This document shows, piece by piece, positions 53,679 to 64,000 of a DNA stretch of 64,000 nt. Positions within the stretch are counted from its first letter, which is position 1, and every line of letters begins with the position of its first letter. The notes below the pieces were generated by a model. It was not told the origin of the DNA and did no database searches. It saw nothing but the letters and a program-made list of their open reading frames with translations. Source of the stretch: Chionoecetes opilio (taxonomy: Eukaryota; Arthropoda; Malacostraca; Decapoda; Majidae); the NCBI GenBank assembly GCA_016584305.1, contig JACEEZ010020498.1:156341-220340 (forward strand), written 5' to 3'. The translations under genes and the position numbers were made by a program.

Positions 53679-53755
<77 letters not shown>
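53430..53755. repeat. CT-rich polypyrimidine array
   Basis: Interrupted TC/CTC repeats. Ser-Leu frames are artefacts. Confidence 0.95.
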
Positions 53756-53760
<5 letters not shown>

Positions 53761-53967
53761 CTTTCATTTAATATCTATGTAATGATCTCACTTTCTATCA
53801 CTGGACCATCATTACATGCTTCATCAGCCTCTCTCTCTTCTCCTCTTCTGACTTTCTTGGTTTTCTTACAACATGTTATGGTTCAGCTTTATCGTGTCCT
53901 CCAGTCAACTCTTCTCTTGATTCAGCCGTATCCAATTAATGATCTACCTCACATGCCCTCCCGCCAA

Positions 53968-54040
53968 ACCACACACACACACACCACACACACCACACCA
54001 CACACACACACAACACACACACAACCAAACCACACACAGC
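53968..54040. repeat. CA-rich interrupted array
   Basis: ACACACC/ACACAACC units. Confidence 0.85.
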
Positions 54041-54162
54041 GCGTGGAGCGAATTAATAATAATAGTGACTCGCTCTAACACTCCCTCCCTCTACAGCACA
54101 TTGAATCATGGAATTACTACTCAATAATTCTTCACTTTTAAGCTTAGCAGTAAGAAACGAAA

Positions 54163-55000
54163 TCTATATTAATAAAAGCGAAAGTTGTGTTTTTTTTTCT
54201 GTATGTTCTGTAGTGTCTGGTGTGTGGTATAGATTCCGCCACCCCCGTGGCGCAATCCCATCATATGGCACATTTTTGGGAACCGGGTTGACCAGGGAAG
54301 GTTTTAAGCTCACTTATGAGATGATCCGATCCCTTTTTGTTTTTTTTTTTAGTAGCAGACTCTAATTAGCGAGAAGAGAATTGTGAAAGAAAAAGGTTGT
54401 TTGCTGAGCGAGAATTGAGGAAACCTTGATGTAGGCTGATGTGTATTATGGCGTGAGTGAAATGCGGGGGGTGATGGGTAATGGGTGGGGTGGTGATGGG
54501 TGATGTGAATGGGTGGGGGGGTGATGGGTGAGGGCAGTGAGGGAATAGATGGGAACCGATGGGTAATGGGTGAGGTGGAATGGGTGTGTGGTGAATGGGT
54601 AATGGGTGAGGTGAATGGTGGGGGTGATGGGTAATGGTGACTAACGGGGTGGAATGGCGTGCTGTGGTGATGGGTTAATGGCTGTTGAGTGAATGTTTGG
54701 TGGGAGGGGGATGGCGGTGATGGGTGATGGGAATAGATTGGGCGAGTGATGGGTAATGGGTGAGTGAAGAGGTTGGGGTGATGGGTAATGTGGTGAGGAT
54801 GGCGGGTGGGGGGGGATGGGTCACAATGGGTGAGTGAATGGGTTTTCATGATTTCAGTAAAGCTCTTAGAAGGGCATCTGGAGAAGTCTGTGTTGGTGGC
54901 CTCGGCCCACAAAACACAGGTGTGGGCGAAGGCACCCCACAAATAGCCCTCAGCCAAATTATTAAGTTTCTCCGGGACCGCGGGCGGCCTTTGCGGCTAG
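54163..55000 (+). mobile_element. Non-autonomous Helitron (diverged third copy)
   Basis: Begins TC after a host A (54163, TCTATATTAATAAAAGCGAA) and ends TTTGCGGCTAG before a host T (55000). It shares with the copy at 9639 the block around GCCACCCCCGTGGCG, CCAGGGAAGGTTTTAAG, TATGAGATGATC, a T run, the GATGGGTAATGGGTG minisatellite and the TTTCAGTAAAGC..CCCACAAAACACAGG module. The 3' hairpin is degraded (GGGACCGCGGGCGGCC), and the interior is scrambled by indels, so this is an older or poorly resolved copy. Confidence 0.8.
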
Positions 55001-55044
55001 TATAACATAAACATTAGAGGGAAGCACAATATATCTTTTTTCCA

Positions 55045-55112
55045 CATTCTCTCTCTCTTCTCTCTCTCTCTCTCTCTCTCCTTCTCTCTCTCTCTCTCTC
55101 TCTCTCTTCTCC
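55045..55112. repeat. (TC)n microsatellite, interrupted
   Basis: TC with two short TTC/CTT breaks. Confidence 0.95.
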
Positions 55113-55229
55113 TTACGCCTGAGTAATAACGATGAAGGGAAAGAACAAATACGGACAAAAGGAATACTGTAGTAAAAGGAAGGAAGGAAATAGGAAAAAG
55201 ACAACGTACAGGAGTATGAATATTATATT

Positions 55230-55391
55230 AATGAGAGAGAGAGCCCCCGAGAGAGAGAGACGAGAGGGAGAGAGATATGAGAGGATACCCGAGAAGAGGA
55301 GAGACTGGACGAGAGAGAGGAAGAGAGAGGAGAGAGAAGGAGGAAGAAGGAGAAGGAGCAGAAGCGAGAGGAAGAGGGCGAGAGAAGGCAG

Positions 55392-55422
<31 letters not shown>

Positions 55423-55870
55423 AGAAGAGAGGAGAGAGGAGAGGGCAGAGATGAGAGAGAGAGAGAGAGAAATATGAAACAAAAATAATGAATAAAGGAT
55501 GGAGAAACATAAGAAAAAGGAGAATAACGGAGAGAGAGAGAGAGGAGAGAGAGGACGAGAGAGAGAGAGGAGAGAGTCGAGAGATAGATGATTGTGAGAG
55601 GAGAGGGAGAGAGAGAGAGAGAGAAGAAGAGGGGATTATATGAAGAAACCATACGAGGAACCGAGTAAAGAGGAGGTAAAGAAATGTGAAGAGATAAAAG
55701 AATGAAAAGCAAAGGAAGAAAGGAAGAACAGAGATGATGGATGGCCAGACAAGAGAGAGAGAGAGAGAGAGAGAGAGGAGGAGAGATGGAGGAGCCGAGA
55801 GAGAGGGAGAGATCGGAGAGAGGGAGGAGAGGAGAGAAGGAGAAGAGAGAGAGAGACAGAGAGAGAAACC
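55230..55870. repeat. GA-rich polypurine region
   Basis: GA blocks (55230-55475, 55525-55625, 55750-55865) separated by short A-rich islands. Long Ser-Leu frames on the minus strand are artefacts. Confidence 0.9.
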
Positions 55871-56379
55871 ACACAAACTTAGTGAGGTATGAAGGCACAG
55901 ACTAACCAAAGCCATTACAGGTCCATGCCAGAATAAACTAGAGTGAGCCACAAAGACCTACACTTGCGAACCATAACTCACCGAGGAAAACAATTCGGTC
56001 ACTCCACCTGCTCGAGACCACCCTACGAAGAAAAAACTTTGTACATGTGCAAGAAAACGAACTGCGGACCTCCTCTATTTCCCTTATTTCATACCCGGTT
56101 CGAATGGCGGTCCAGGCTATTTTATTTATTTCTTTGGGTGTTTTATTGGGGTTAGTAAGATGAGTTGAGGGCAGAGTGTGGTATAGACAATGTGTGTGTT
56201 TGTATGCACACAGCTGTTCTAGACGTACGCCAATGTTTGTGTCCATTGTAACTTTTGTGGCTCTAGTAAAGTTACGCATCGTCGCCACTGTCCAGTGAGA
56301 GGAAAGAAAGTTAAGATAGGGTGACGGGGATACGATGAGAGAGGAAGAGAGTTGAAGGAGTATGGAGGGGTTTAAAGAA
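55871..56379. other. Unique spacer, no gene
   Basis: No coding frame with recognisable domain. Confidence 0.55.
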
Positions 56380-57055
56380 TGAGAAGAGAGAGAGAGAGAG
56401 AGAGGAGAGATGAGAGAGAGGGAGAGAGGAGCCGAGAGACGAGAAGAGAGGCAGAGAGGAGGAGAGGAGAGAGAGGAGAGATGAGGGAGAGAGAGAGAGA
56501 CGAGAGAGAGAGACGAGACCAGAGAGAGAGAGAGAGAGAGGAGAGAGAGATGAGAGAGAGGGAGATAAGAGAGGAGAAGAGAGAGAGCAGAGACGGGGAG
56601 ACGAGAGAGAGGAGAGAGAGAGAGATGGAGAGGAGACGAGAGAGGACAGCTTGATGAGCAGAGAGAAAAAGCTTGACTGAAAGACAGTTTGACTGAGAGA
56701 GAGAAAGCTTGACTGAGAGAAAAAGCTTGACTGAGAGAGACAGAGCTTGACTGAGAGAGAGAGTTTGACAGAGAGAGATAGCTTGACTGAGAGAGAGAGC
56801 TTGACTGAGAGAGAGAACTGAAGTCGGAGAGTTTTGACTGATTTTTTGTTGAGAGAGAAGCTTGATTGAGAGGAGAGCTTGACTGAGGAGGGAGCTTTTG
56901 AATGAGAGAGAGAGAGAGGCAGAGAGAGAGAGAGAGAAAGGGAGACGAGAGGGGGGAGAGAGAGAGAGAGAGCCGGAGCAGAGAGGATCCGAGAGGGAAG
57001 AGAGATGAAGAGAGGGAGAGAGAGATAAGGATGAGAGAGAGAGAGAGAGAGAGAC
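56380..57055. repeat. GA array with GCTTGACTGAGAGA minisatellite
   Basis: GA/GAC-rich repeats. At about 56650-56910 a 17-20 base unit AGCTTGACTGAGAGAGA recurs around ten times with GA-length variation. The 434-residue Ser-Leu frame across it on the minus strand is not a gene. Confidence 0.9.
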
Positions 57056-57430
57056 CTTGACTGCGTTTAAGGAAAGTAAAAGTTGTATAGAAATAAACTG
57101 CATAGCAAATATAAACAAACATACGATGGAGAGTTAAAACAGAAGCCTTGCCATAAGCTCCCCTTTGACTCCAATAAAAGAAAAAGAAAACAATTAATGG
57201 AGAGAACAGTAAGGGAGGGAAATACAGTAAACATTTTAGCACTTAATAATTTTCTCTACTTCGAGCGGGAGAAATATTGCAACTATAGAGGTGAAGATAA
57301 AGGAGACCAGAGGGAACGAGGGTGCATCAGGACAAAGCAAGGAAAGGGAACCGTGAAAATGGAAGAGAAAGTAGAGGAAAGAGGAATAAAAATGGGATAA
57401 CAGTGCCCGCTGGTGTGAATTATGCACAAA
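57056..57430. other. A-rich spacer, no gene
   Basis: Nothing recognisable. Confidence 0.55.
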
Positions 57431-57474
57431 GAGTATTTGGAACCTAACCTAACCTAACCTAACCGAGTATTTGG
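57431..57474 (-). repeat. Telomeric (CCTAA)n block between 10-base direct repeats
   Basis: A 24-base perfect CCTAA tract (57441-57464, TTAGG on the minus strand) lies precisely between two copies of GAGTATTTGG (57431-57440 and 57465-57474). It looks like an insertion of telomere repeat with target duplication. Confidence 0.9.
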
Positions 57475-57755
57475 GGCCGAGCGGTGTGGGTGTGTTCAAT
57501 ATGCTTGGTATTGGTGGTGTTTAGTTAGCTTCCTATACAATTACTATACCTATATAACACCTAAGGCTAAGGTGATCATAACGGCACAAGTCTTGGATTC
57601 TGTCTTGCAATTTCTGGCCTAAAAGTGTCAGCCGACGAAAAATGTATGCAGTAAAAGGCGTCACATTTCAAGGGATATTTGTTTATCCAGGAGAGAACGT
57701 CAACGGTTGTCACTGCCCGGTTCAACATTCTAATCACATTTATTGGCAAAAATTG

Positions 57756-57912
57756 AAAGAGAGAGAGAGAGAGAAGGAGGGATGAGAGAGAGGAGAGATG
57801 GAGATGAGAGCGAGAGGATGAGAGGAGAGGACGAGATTTGGGAGAGAGAGGGGAGAGAGAGAGACGAGAGATGAAAGAGAGAGGCGGCAGATGAGGAGAG
57901 ACGAGAGAGAAG

Positions 57913-57960
<48 letters not shown>
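57756..57960. repeat. GA-rich array
   Basis: Interrupted GA ending in a pure GA run (57919-57959). Confidence 0.95.
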
Positions 57961-57961
<1 letters not shown>

Positions 57962-58079
57962 GGCATTAGGTAGATCGGCGGCAGTGTATCTGTTATGTAT
58001 TGATGGTGTGTATCTACATGACATATCGGGATTAACGAGTTATATACGCCACACTCCGCGTCCCTTGATTGATGCCTCC

Positions 58080-58748
58080 GGGGGGGTTCGTTGGGCGGCA
58101 CAGGGTGTTGGGGGCAGGGTTGTTTGGGGCAGGATGTTGGGGGAAGGGGTGGGTGTTAGGGGGCCAGGGGTGTTGGGGGTGTTGGGGGACAGGGGGAGGG
58201 TGAGGGAAGGGGCTTGTTGGAGCGGGGTGTCTGGGGGAAGGGGTTGTTGGGGGAAGGTGGTGTCGGGGGACGGGGTGGTTGGGGGAAGGGGTGTAGTTGG
58301 GGGTGTTGGGGGAAGGGGGGTGTTGGGGAAGGGGTGTTGGGGGAAGGGAGTGGGAAGGGGTGTTAGGGGAAGGGGTGTTGAGGGTGTTAGGGGGAAGGGG
58401 TGTTGGGGGGGAAGGGTGTTGGGGGGTGTTTGGGGGAGGGTGTTGGGGGATAGGGGTGTTAGGGGAAGGGGGGTGGGGGTGTTGGGGGAAGGGGTGTTAG
58501 GGGAAGGGGGTCTGTTGGGGGGTGGTGGGGGGAGGGGAAGTGGGTGTAGGGGAAGGGGGTGTTTGGGGTGTGTGGGCGGGAAGGGGGTTGTTGGGGGGGA
58601 GGGAAGGGGGTGTTGGAGGAAGGGGTTGTTGGGGGCAGGGTGTTGGGGGCAGGGGTGTTGGGGGCAGGGGTGTTGGGGGAAGGGTCGTTGTTGGGGGAAC
58701 AGGTGTTGGGGGCAGGGGTGTTGGGGGGGCAGGGGGTGGTGGGGGCAG

Positions 58749-58797
<49 letters not shown>

Positions 58798-58855
58798 TTG
58801 GGGGAAAGGGTCTTGGTTGCTGGGGTGTTGGTTGCTGGGGTGTTGGGGAAAGGGG
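58080..58855 (+). repeat. G-rich minisatellite (GTGTTGGGGGAAGG-like)
   Basis: Dozens of imperfect 14-16 base units with runs of 4-8 G, almost no C, strongly strand-asymmetric. Interrupted at 58751-58796 by 46 consecutive T. Gly-Val-Leu frames here are artefacts. Confidence 0.95.
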
Positions 58856-58949
58856 GAGCAGTCACCTCTGAACACCGTGCTAAACTGTGGGACTGTCTGT
58901 GCCTTACCATGCCTCACTATGGCTAACTTGTGTTAACTACTCTCCTCTT

Positions 58950-58950
<1 letters not shown>

Positions 58951-59015
<65 letters not shown>
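58951..59015. repeat. (TC)n microsatellite
   Basis: Perfect TC array with a CACGCATACACAC tail. Confidence 0.97.
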
Positions 59016-59017
<2 letters not shown>

Positions 59018-59193
59018 GCATACACACATTGAGAGAGAGAAAGAGAGTAAGAGAGAAGAAAAGCTGGTAGTCAAGAGAGGATGTAGGACAAGGAGAAAAT
59101 CAGTCGAGGAGAGGAAAGAGGGAGAAGTACATTAAAATGAGATGAAGGGGAGAGGAAGACTTGAGAAAGGGAGCGGCAGATGAAAGGAATTCA

Positions 59194-59246
<53 letters not shown>

Positions 59247-59340
59247 AGAGAGAGAGAGAGAGAGGAGAGTCGAGGAGAGGAGAGAGTGATGAGAGTCGAG
59301 AGAGAGTGACGAAGAGAGAGACGACGAGAGACAGAGGAGG
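59194..59340. repeat. (GA)n array
   Basis: Pure GA (about 59197-59241), then GAGTCGAGAG-type units. Confidence 0.95.
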
Positions 59341-59366
59341 ATGCCCCCCTCCCCCCCCCCCCCTGC

Positions 59367-60170
59367 AGAAGAGAGAGGAGAGAGAAGGGGGGACAGGCTG
59401 ATAAAGAAGTAAGGAATGGGAAAGAAATCTAAAGAAAAAAAATATTACGAATTGAGAAAGGAACATAGGAGGATATGAAACAGTATATGCGAGGAGGAGA
59501 GTGTTTGAGGGAAAAAAAATCGTATGAGATCAGTAAAAAGCTAAAGAGTATAAGTTTCAAAGAGTTAAAAAGTCGTAGTAAAGAAAAGATTATGCCTGAG
59601 TATAAACAACATGTATGAATAAAGAATATATCAAGGCAGGAGACAGATCAAGATACGAGTAAGAGGAGTAAAATGAGGAACGGCTGGGAAGGGAAAGAGT
59701 GCTGAGAACAGAAACAGATGAGTTGAGGAGAACAGAGATCAGAAGATAACAGGAACAGAGGAGATGAGGAGAACAGAGAACAGAGGAGAACAGGAACATA
59801 GAAGATGGATAAGAACAGAGAACAGAGGAGAACAGCAGGTGATGGGTAAGGAAGGGAAGAAGGAAGGAAGAAGGGAGGGATCGAAGGGGGAAGGTGGCAG
59901 AGAATGAACACCTTGGCAAGCTTTAAGAGGCGGAGGCAACAGAGGACGTAGCACAAGGGACGGGGTCAGGGTTTGTGCAGGCGTGACAGAGGAACACCTG
60001 CCGGAGCCTTTGATGTGTTGCCTGACGAAGGAGTGGAACCGAGGAGAGATTTACCTGTGGTTGTGTCCTGGGAAGAATGATGGGATCCTTTGGAGGGGGA
60101 TAGGAAAGACGAGGCAGGAGAGGGGGGTGGGGGGAGGAGGTGGTTTTGGACGCTCACTCACACACACCGT

Positions 60171-60171
<1 letters not shown>
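59367..60171. other. A/G-rich spacer, no gene
   Basis: Includes a GAGGAGAACAGAGAACAG minisatellite at about 59728-59832. No domain-bearing frame. Confidence 0.55.
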
Positions 60172-60242
<71 letters not shown>

Positions 60243-60330
60243 TCTTCACACACACACCTGCACACACACACACACACACACGTACATACACAATCATCTT
60301 CATACACACCTGCACACACAAACACATCTG

Positions 60331-60385
<55 letters not shown>

Positions 60386-60394
60386 GCTCTCTCA

Positions 60395-60434
<40 letters not shown>
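60172..60434. repeat. CA then TC microsatellites
   Basis: CA array (60172-60238), CA-rich units with CATCTTCA and CCTGCA breaks, then TC arrays (60333-60375 and 60398-60432). Confidence 0.95.
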
Positions 60435-60438
<4 letters not shown>

Positions 60439-61199
60439 AAGGCTGTGTCTCGTCCGTCATACAGTTATGCTGGTGACAAATATCACCATCACAGGTGTCA
60501 CCAAGGTCCGACTCTGTCACTTCCTTCACCTGGCCCTCTATAATCAGCACCTCAAGGCCATGATGCAGCAAACTGGTCTATAAAATTACTTTATAAAAAA
60601 AACCACAGCTAATAACTAGAGTCGAGACAACTGCACACCCCCGAAGGTAATCATGTCGCTATTTACACACAATTTCTTACGCTGATGGTTATTGCGAGGA
60701 AGCAAACTATGGTTAGGAAGAAACTCATGTCAAATTAGGGACCATCAGTCTTCCGCTCCCTAAAGTGAAGGGGGTCTGGAACACGTGATGAAGCCACCAA
60801 CCCCGGAAGCCAACGCCGCTGGTTCCTGGCTTCCCCCACCCCCCACACACCTCCACAACGCCCCTCCCATGCACCCTATGTAAATGTACTGTCCGGAAAT
60901 GCTCATCTACATATTAGCACTTAGTTATATTTACTTTTTTAGTATGTGTTGGGAACGTAAAGGCTGGTAAAGGATTGAATATCCCGACTGAAAATGTTCA
61001 CAACGATAACAGGAAACTATATAGCAGATGTTCCTGTCCACACCGCTCCTGTCCAACGGGTTGTGGCCACCTGGACATCCTCCTTACTTATCCCGGAAAA
61101 AGTCTGATAATTAGCAAAATCAGTTCTCTGAGGAAAAGACTGACATAAGAAAGAACCAATGAGCCTGACGTAAAACAGGCAGGAGGCGGGAGGGGGGAT
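60435..61199. other. Unique spacer, no gene
   Basis: No supported coding frame. Confidence 0.55.
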
Positions 61200-61817
61200 G
61201 CATGGGGTTTAGGCCTCACGTTCGGGATTTAAAAACCGTGGCCCAGCTTTTACCAGGTGCCACGGAAACTCCTGCTCAAGCACACAGTTGCTCCGGCACG
61301 GGCGGGTAGAGCACCCAGCCGATGCGCCGTGCCGAAATGTCGTACCGTGCGAGCCCGACTTTGGTGACCGCAGAGTGCGAGGCGAGGGGCGACTGGGGAC
61401 CACTTGGCTCTCAGCCTTTCAGTTCTGGCCGGGCTGCCGGAGTGTGTGGACGTTGAGTCTGTGCTGTTGGATTACCTGAACCCAATGAAGTGCTGTCGTA
61501 CTAGCGTGCGTCAATGTGAATGACAAGCGGACATTTCTCTCATGTGTCGTATTGCTGCTGTCACGCACACTTAGAAAATAATTCCAAGCGTGAACATGGT
61601 GCATTTGTCTGTTCTTGACAATTTGGAAAACTTGGAAAAACTTTGAGAGCTGGTGACTCCCGCAGCGATAAGACTTCCTACTTCAGACAGACTTTAGCCG
61701 AGACGCGACATTACCTGCGCTGTCCCCCCGAGCATGAACGACACCCACGGCCTGCCGTCCTCACTCCGGGGCTGAGCGACGACCTAACCCATGGTGAGAC
61801 GCGGCCTCTGAACGAGG
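61200..61817 (+). promoter_or_regulatory. GC- and CpG-richer region upstream of the signal-peptide exon
   Basis: CpG dinucleotides are frequent at 61270-61400 and 61660-61817, unlike the AT-rich surroundings. It ends at the ATG of the exon at 61818, so it is a candidate promoter/5' UTR. No TATA box stands out. An upstream frame (61643-61885) overlaps the start and ends inside the exon. Confidence 0.4.
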
Positions 61818-61928
61818 ATGGCGAGCGCACGGGTCCTGCTGACGGCGGCCCTCGTGGTGGTCATGGCGGGCGCCGGGACTGCTAACTTCATCTCTACCTC
61901 ACCCAGAAGGAAGTCAAACGGATCTTAG
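61818..61928 (+). CDS. First coding exon, Derailed/RYK-like receptor (partial, frame-broken)
   Basis: ATG at 61818 opens a signal-peptide-like segment (MASARVLLTAALVVVMAGAG, then TANF). Read one frame over from 61892, the exon continues LYLTQKEVKRILG and ends at a consensus donor (TTAG/GTAAGTGTG, cut after 61928), leaving a split codon. As I recall them, Derailed, Doughnut and vertebrate RYK start their extracellular Wnt-binding WIF domain with a closely similar LYLS-x-x-EVxRLIG segment soon after the signal peptide. Such receptors bind Wnt at the cell surface and guide axons through a kinase-like domain. In the literal sequence the signal-peptide frame hits TAG at 61926-61928, while the WIF-like frame has TAA at 61883-61885, so one base seems missing between 61886 and 61892. 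This could be an assembly error or a broken gene. The remaining exons would lie beyond the window. The short match limits certainty. Confidence 0.5.
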   Translation: MASARVLLTAALVVVMAGAGTANFISTSPRRKSNGS

Positions 61929-63282
61929 GTAAGTGTGTGTTGCAAGGTTGTTCAAGGCCGCCAAAACCAAGTCCCTCGCGACGAAGTCAGTGAAAACGCA
62001 ATGTCGTTTAATAATCCAAGTGTGGTAGCGCACTGAGCCTCAAGGGATGTAATTCGTGATTAAAATGTGAAGCCGGAATACACATCGCAACATTCATATT
62101 CGTACAAGGTACACGAACAAGCAGAGAAGACAGGCGTCTGTCAGTACTTGTCTGTCTGTTTCTGTTTCGTCCGACCCAACAAGACATGGAGGGGTTTTCG
62201 CTCCCAGTCACGGAATATAAGAATATACAAGCATCCAGGAACTCTTGAGCTCCTTCAGAATGAAGTGACTCGTGTTCCTAGGATTGTCCTGATCCGTGGA
62301 TGTACCGAGCGAGCCTTGCAGCTTTGCGCTCACCCTTAAAATTAATTGAAACGCTGCTGGAGGTGCCACTCATTAGCGCCGAGACAACTTTGTGCCTGGA
62401 CTGCCGCGCCGACCAACACTCTACAAGTCCAGTTTGTTCCCCGAAATGAAAGAAGTCTGTGAAAGCTTTTCGTACCTGATAGCAATACAGTTTCCTCTGC
62501 TGCCGCCGGTAGGAATCACATAATAGCTAGCCTGTCACCTGATTAACCTTTTCAAAAGTTGGAACAATGCGAAACATTGATTTTATTTACTTCAGTTTGT
62601 TGCTGGCTGAATACTAGACTATATGATGGTTGACAATGCACTGCAGAAAGTAAATTACGTTAATGTTTAGTTCGACGACAGCCGCGGTCGTTAACGCACT
62701 TTACCGCCGTTGTGAAATCATTTATGACTCATTACATTTACATTATGGCGCCACTCTTGCCCAAAATTATTATGAGTAACTCAATTAGTGGAGATTATCA
62801 AGACAATATCACCTTATCTGCCACCAGTCTACATTTGAGGAGGGCCAGGGCATGTGTATGTGTGTGTGTGTATTTAGGAGTGGTATTCAGTCTGCCGCTC
62901 CAGCTATCGCATATCGCCGCGGCCACGTGCGTCTGGTGGTGCCCGAGAAACCTGCTGCACCGCCTCCCTCCGCGTCGTGACCAACCACTGACGGGCGACG
63001 CTCAGTACATGACTTTTTAATACTTGCCCTCTAAAATTCCCGTCAAGATGAAAACCATGAGTGGATGCGTTATTTTGTTCCTGATGCTACGATTGTCACT
63101 CATGTTCCGAACTAACGATAAGACTCCATATACTTGTAGTTGTAGTAGTAGTAGTTTAGTAGTAGCATGACGTTGCTAGTGGTGGCTGTGTAGTACAACC
63201 ATTATCAATCATCAATTGCTCTCCTGATCCCCGCCCGCACCGCACTCGTAAGGTTTTTGTCACTTTTTTTTTTCTTTAAGCT

Positions 63283-63303
63283 AACACACACACACACATA
63301 CAC

Positions 63304-63340
<37 letters not shown>
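63283..63340. repeat. CA-rich microsatellite with CATA units
   Basis: CACACATACACACATACATACATA-type irregular array. Confidence 0.9.
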
Positions 63341-63342
<2 letters not shown>

Positions 63343-63611
63343 TGCAAAGGTCATTATCGACTGCCGCCACAATTGTTTTTTACGATTCTACTCTTGATTA
63401 TTTGTTCCTGTCATAAAAAACCCATGATGCCAGTCACCACACACCACAGCGAGAAAATACGTGACGTTGTGGAATATATCTGTAATCAATACCGTGCATA
63501 AATTACTAGTTAACTGACACCTATGATTTTTTTTTTTTTTTAGTTAAATTTTCTTTTCATTATATTATGAGGTCAGATAAAGCAAAGATCAAATTCCGTT
63601 CAGAGTATTTC

Positions 63612-63825
63612 CTTAACCCCTTGAGACCCAGAACGTAATTTCCTTTGTATTTTGGCTACTATTTGACTGTTTTAATGAATGTAAGCAATTTTTTATAGAT
63701 ATGACCTGTTTAATACCTTTGTCCACTAGCTAATTTGGTATATTAAGTAACATTTTTGTAATTTTATGGCTAACAACAGACAATTTTACGTAGGAAAGGA
63801 AAGATCTGGGTCTGAAGGGGTTAAG
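63612..63825 (+). mobile_element. TTAA-type MITE, family 1 (best-preserved copy)
   Basis: A 214-base element with ends CTTAACCCCTTGAGACCCAG and TCTGGGTCTGAAGGGGTTAAG that pair as inverted repeats inside TTAA. The interior includes TAGATATGACCTGTTTAATA and TTTTATGGCTAACAACAGAC. It is non-coding, and its lengths and ends match the copies at 11950-12164 and 48186-48405. It lies in the presumed intron. Confidence 0.85.
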
Positions 63826-64000
63826 GTGACAATTCATATACAGTTCCGCCCTGATACGCCTGTTATAATCTTGTTGCTGTAAAAAATGCGGAAATATGAC
63901 CATACGTCTGCAGAAAAGTTTACACCACCTATAATGGGAAAAATGAAAATGATGACGTGGAAAGGAAGGTACAAATTAAATTGATGGAAATGCATCACCA

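Larger units (their letters stand above)
61929..64000 (+). other. Presumed intron 1 of the RYK-like gene / spacer
   Basis: Starts with GTAAGTGTG. No further exon recognised to the window end. It holds a short GTA repeat (63140-63160), a CA array (about 63283-63340), a T run (63528-63541) and a TTAA MITE (63612-63825). Confidence 0.4.

Noticed and set aside
55938..57242. 434-residue minus-strand open frame
   Set aside because: Ser-Leu-rich because it reads a GA array and its minisatellite in antisense. Composition explains the lack of stops.
58080..58926. Gly-rich 326-residue frame with a poly-Phe run
   Set aside because: Reads the G-rich minisatellite and the 46-T tract, so it is a composition artefact.

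Overview
This is a eukaryotic nuclear window, most likely from a decapod crustacean and perhaps a crab. The evidence is very high microsatellite density (long GT/CA, GA/CT, AGG, AGT and ATT arrays every 1-2 kb), interstitial arthropod-type TTAGG telomere repeats, tRNA-derived SINEs of a type I associate with decapods, and many DNA transposons. There are no operons, ribosome binding sites, CRISPR arrays or rRNA genes. Most long open frames are translated microsatellites (Cys-Val, His-Thr, Arg-Glu, Ser-Leu) and are not genes. The species assignment is inference.

Layout. 1-2.4 kb is simple-sequence DNA with one dispersed repeat. 2.4-3.75 kb is a long imperfect palindrome whose centre is made of TTAGGT repeats. 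3.97-12.33 kb and 12.33-20.77 kb are two direct copies of one ~8.4 kb segment that meet at a single N. They look like two alleles, or two unmerged contigs, of one locus. Each copy holds a SINE, a Helitron, a fold-back element and an inverted pair of TTAA-type MITEs. 20.8-25.7 kb holds a triplicated repeat, pentanucleotide and GA arrays, and trinucleotide arrays. 26.05-28.6 kb is a 5'-truncated LINE embedded in GT arrays. 31.66-32.92 kb is a complete-ended but decayed hAT element with a perfect 8-bp target duplication. 39.67-41.19 kb holds a MITE followed by a decayed P-element/THAP9-type transposase. 54.16-55.00 kb is a third Helitron copy. 57.43 kb has a short telomeric block between 10-bp direct repeats. 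58.1-58.9 kb is a G-rich minisatellite interrupted by 46 T.

Only two stretches look like host protein-coding sequence. One is a GC-rich last-exon-like frame for a small multi-pass membrane protein at 35.27-36.08 kb, with poly(A) signals but an in-frame TAG. The other is a signal-peptide exon at 61.82-61.93 kb with a consensus splice donor. Its last residues resemble the start of the WIF domain of the Derailed/RYK receptor family, but a one-base frame break separates it from the signal peptide. The rest of that gene would lie beyond the window.

I found no new multi-gene system. The points most worth checking are the telomere-cored palindrome, the telomeric insertion with a target-site-like duplication, the N-joined duplication, and the TTAA MITE and Helitron families.
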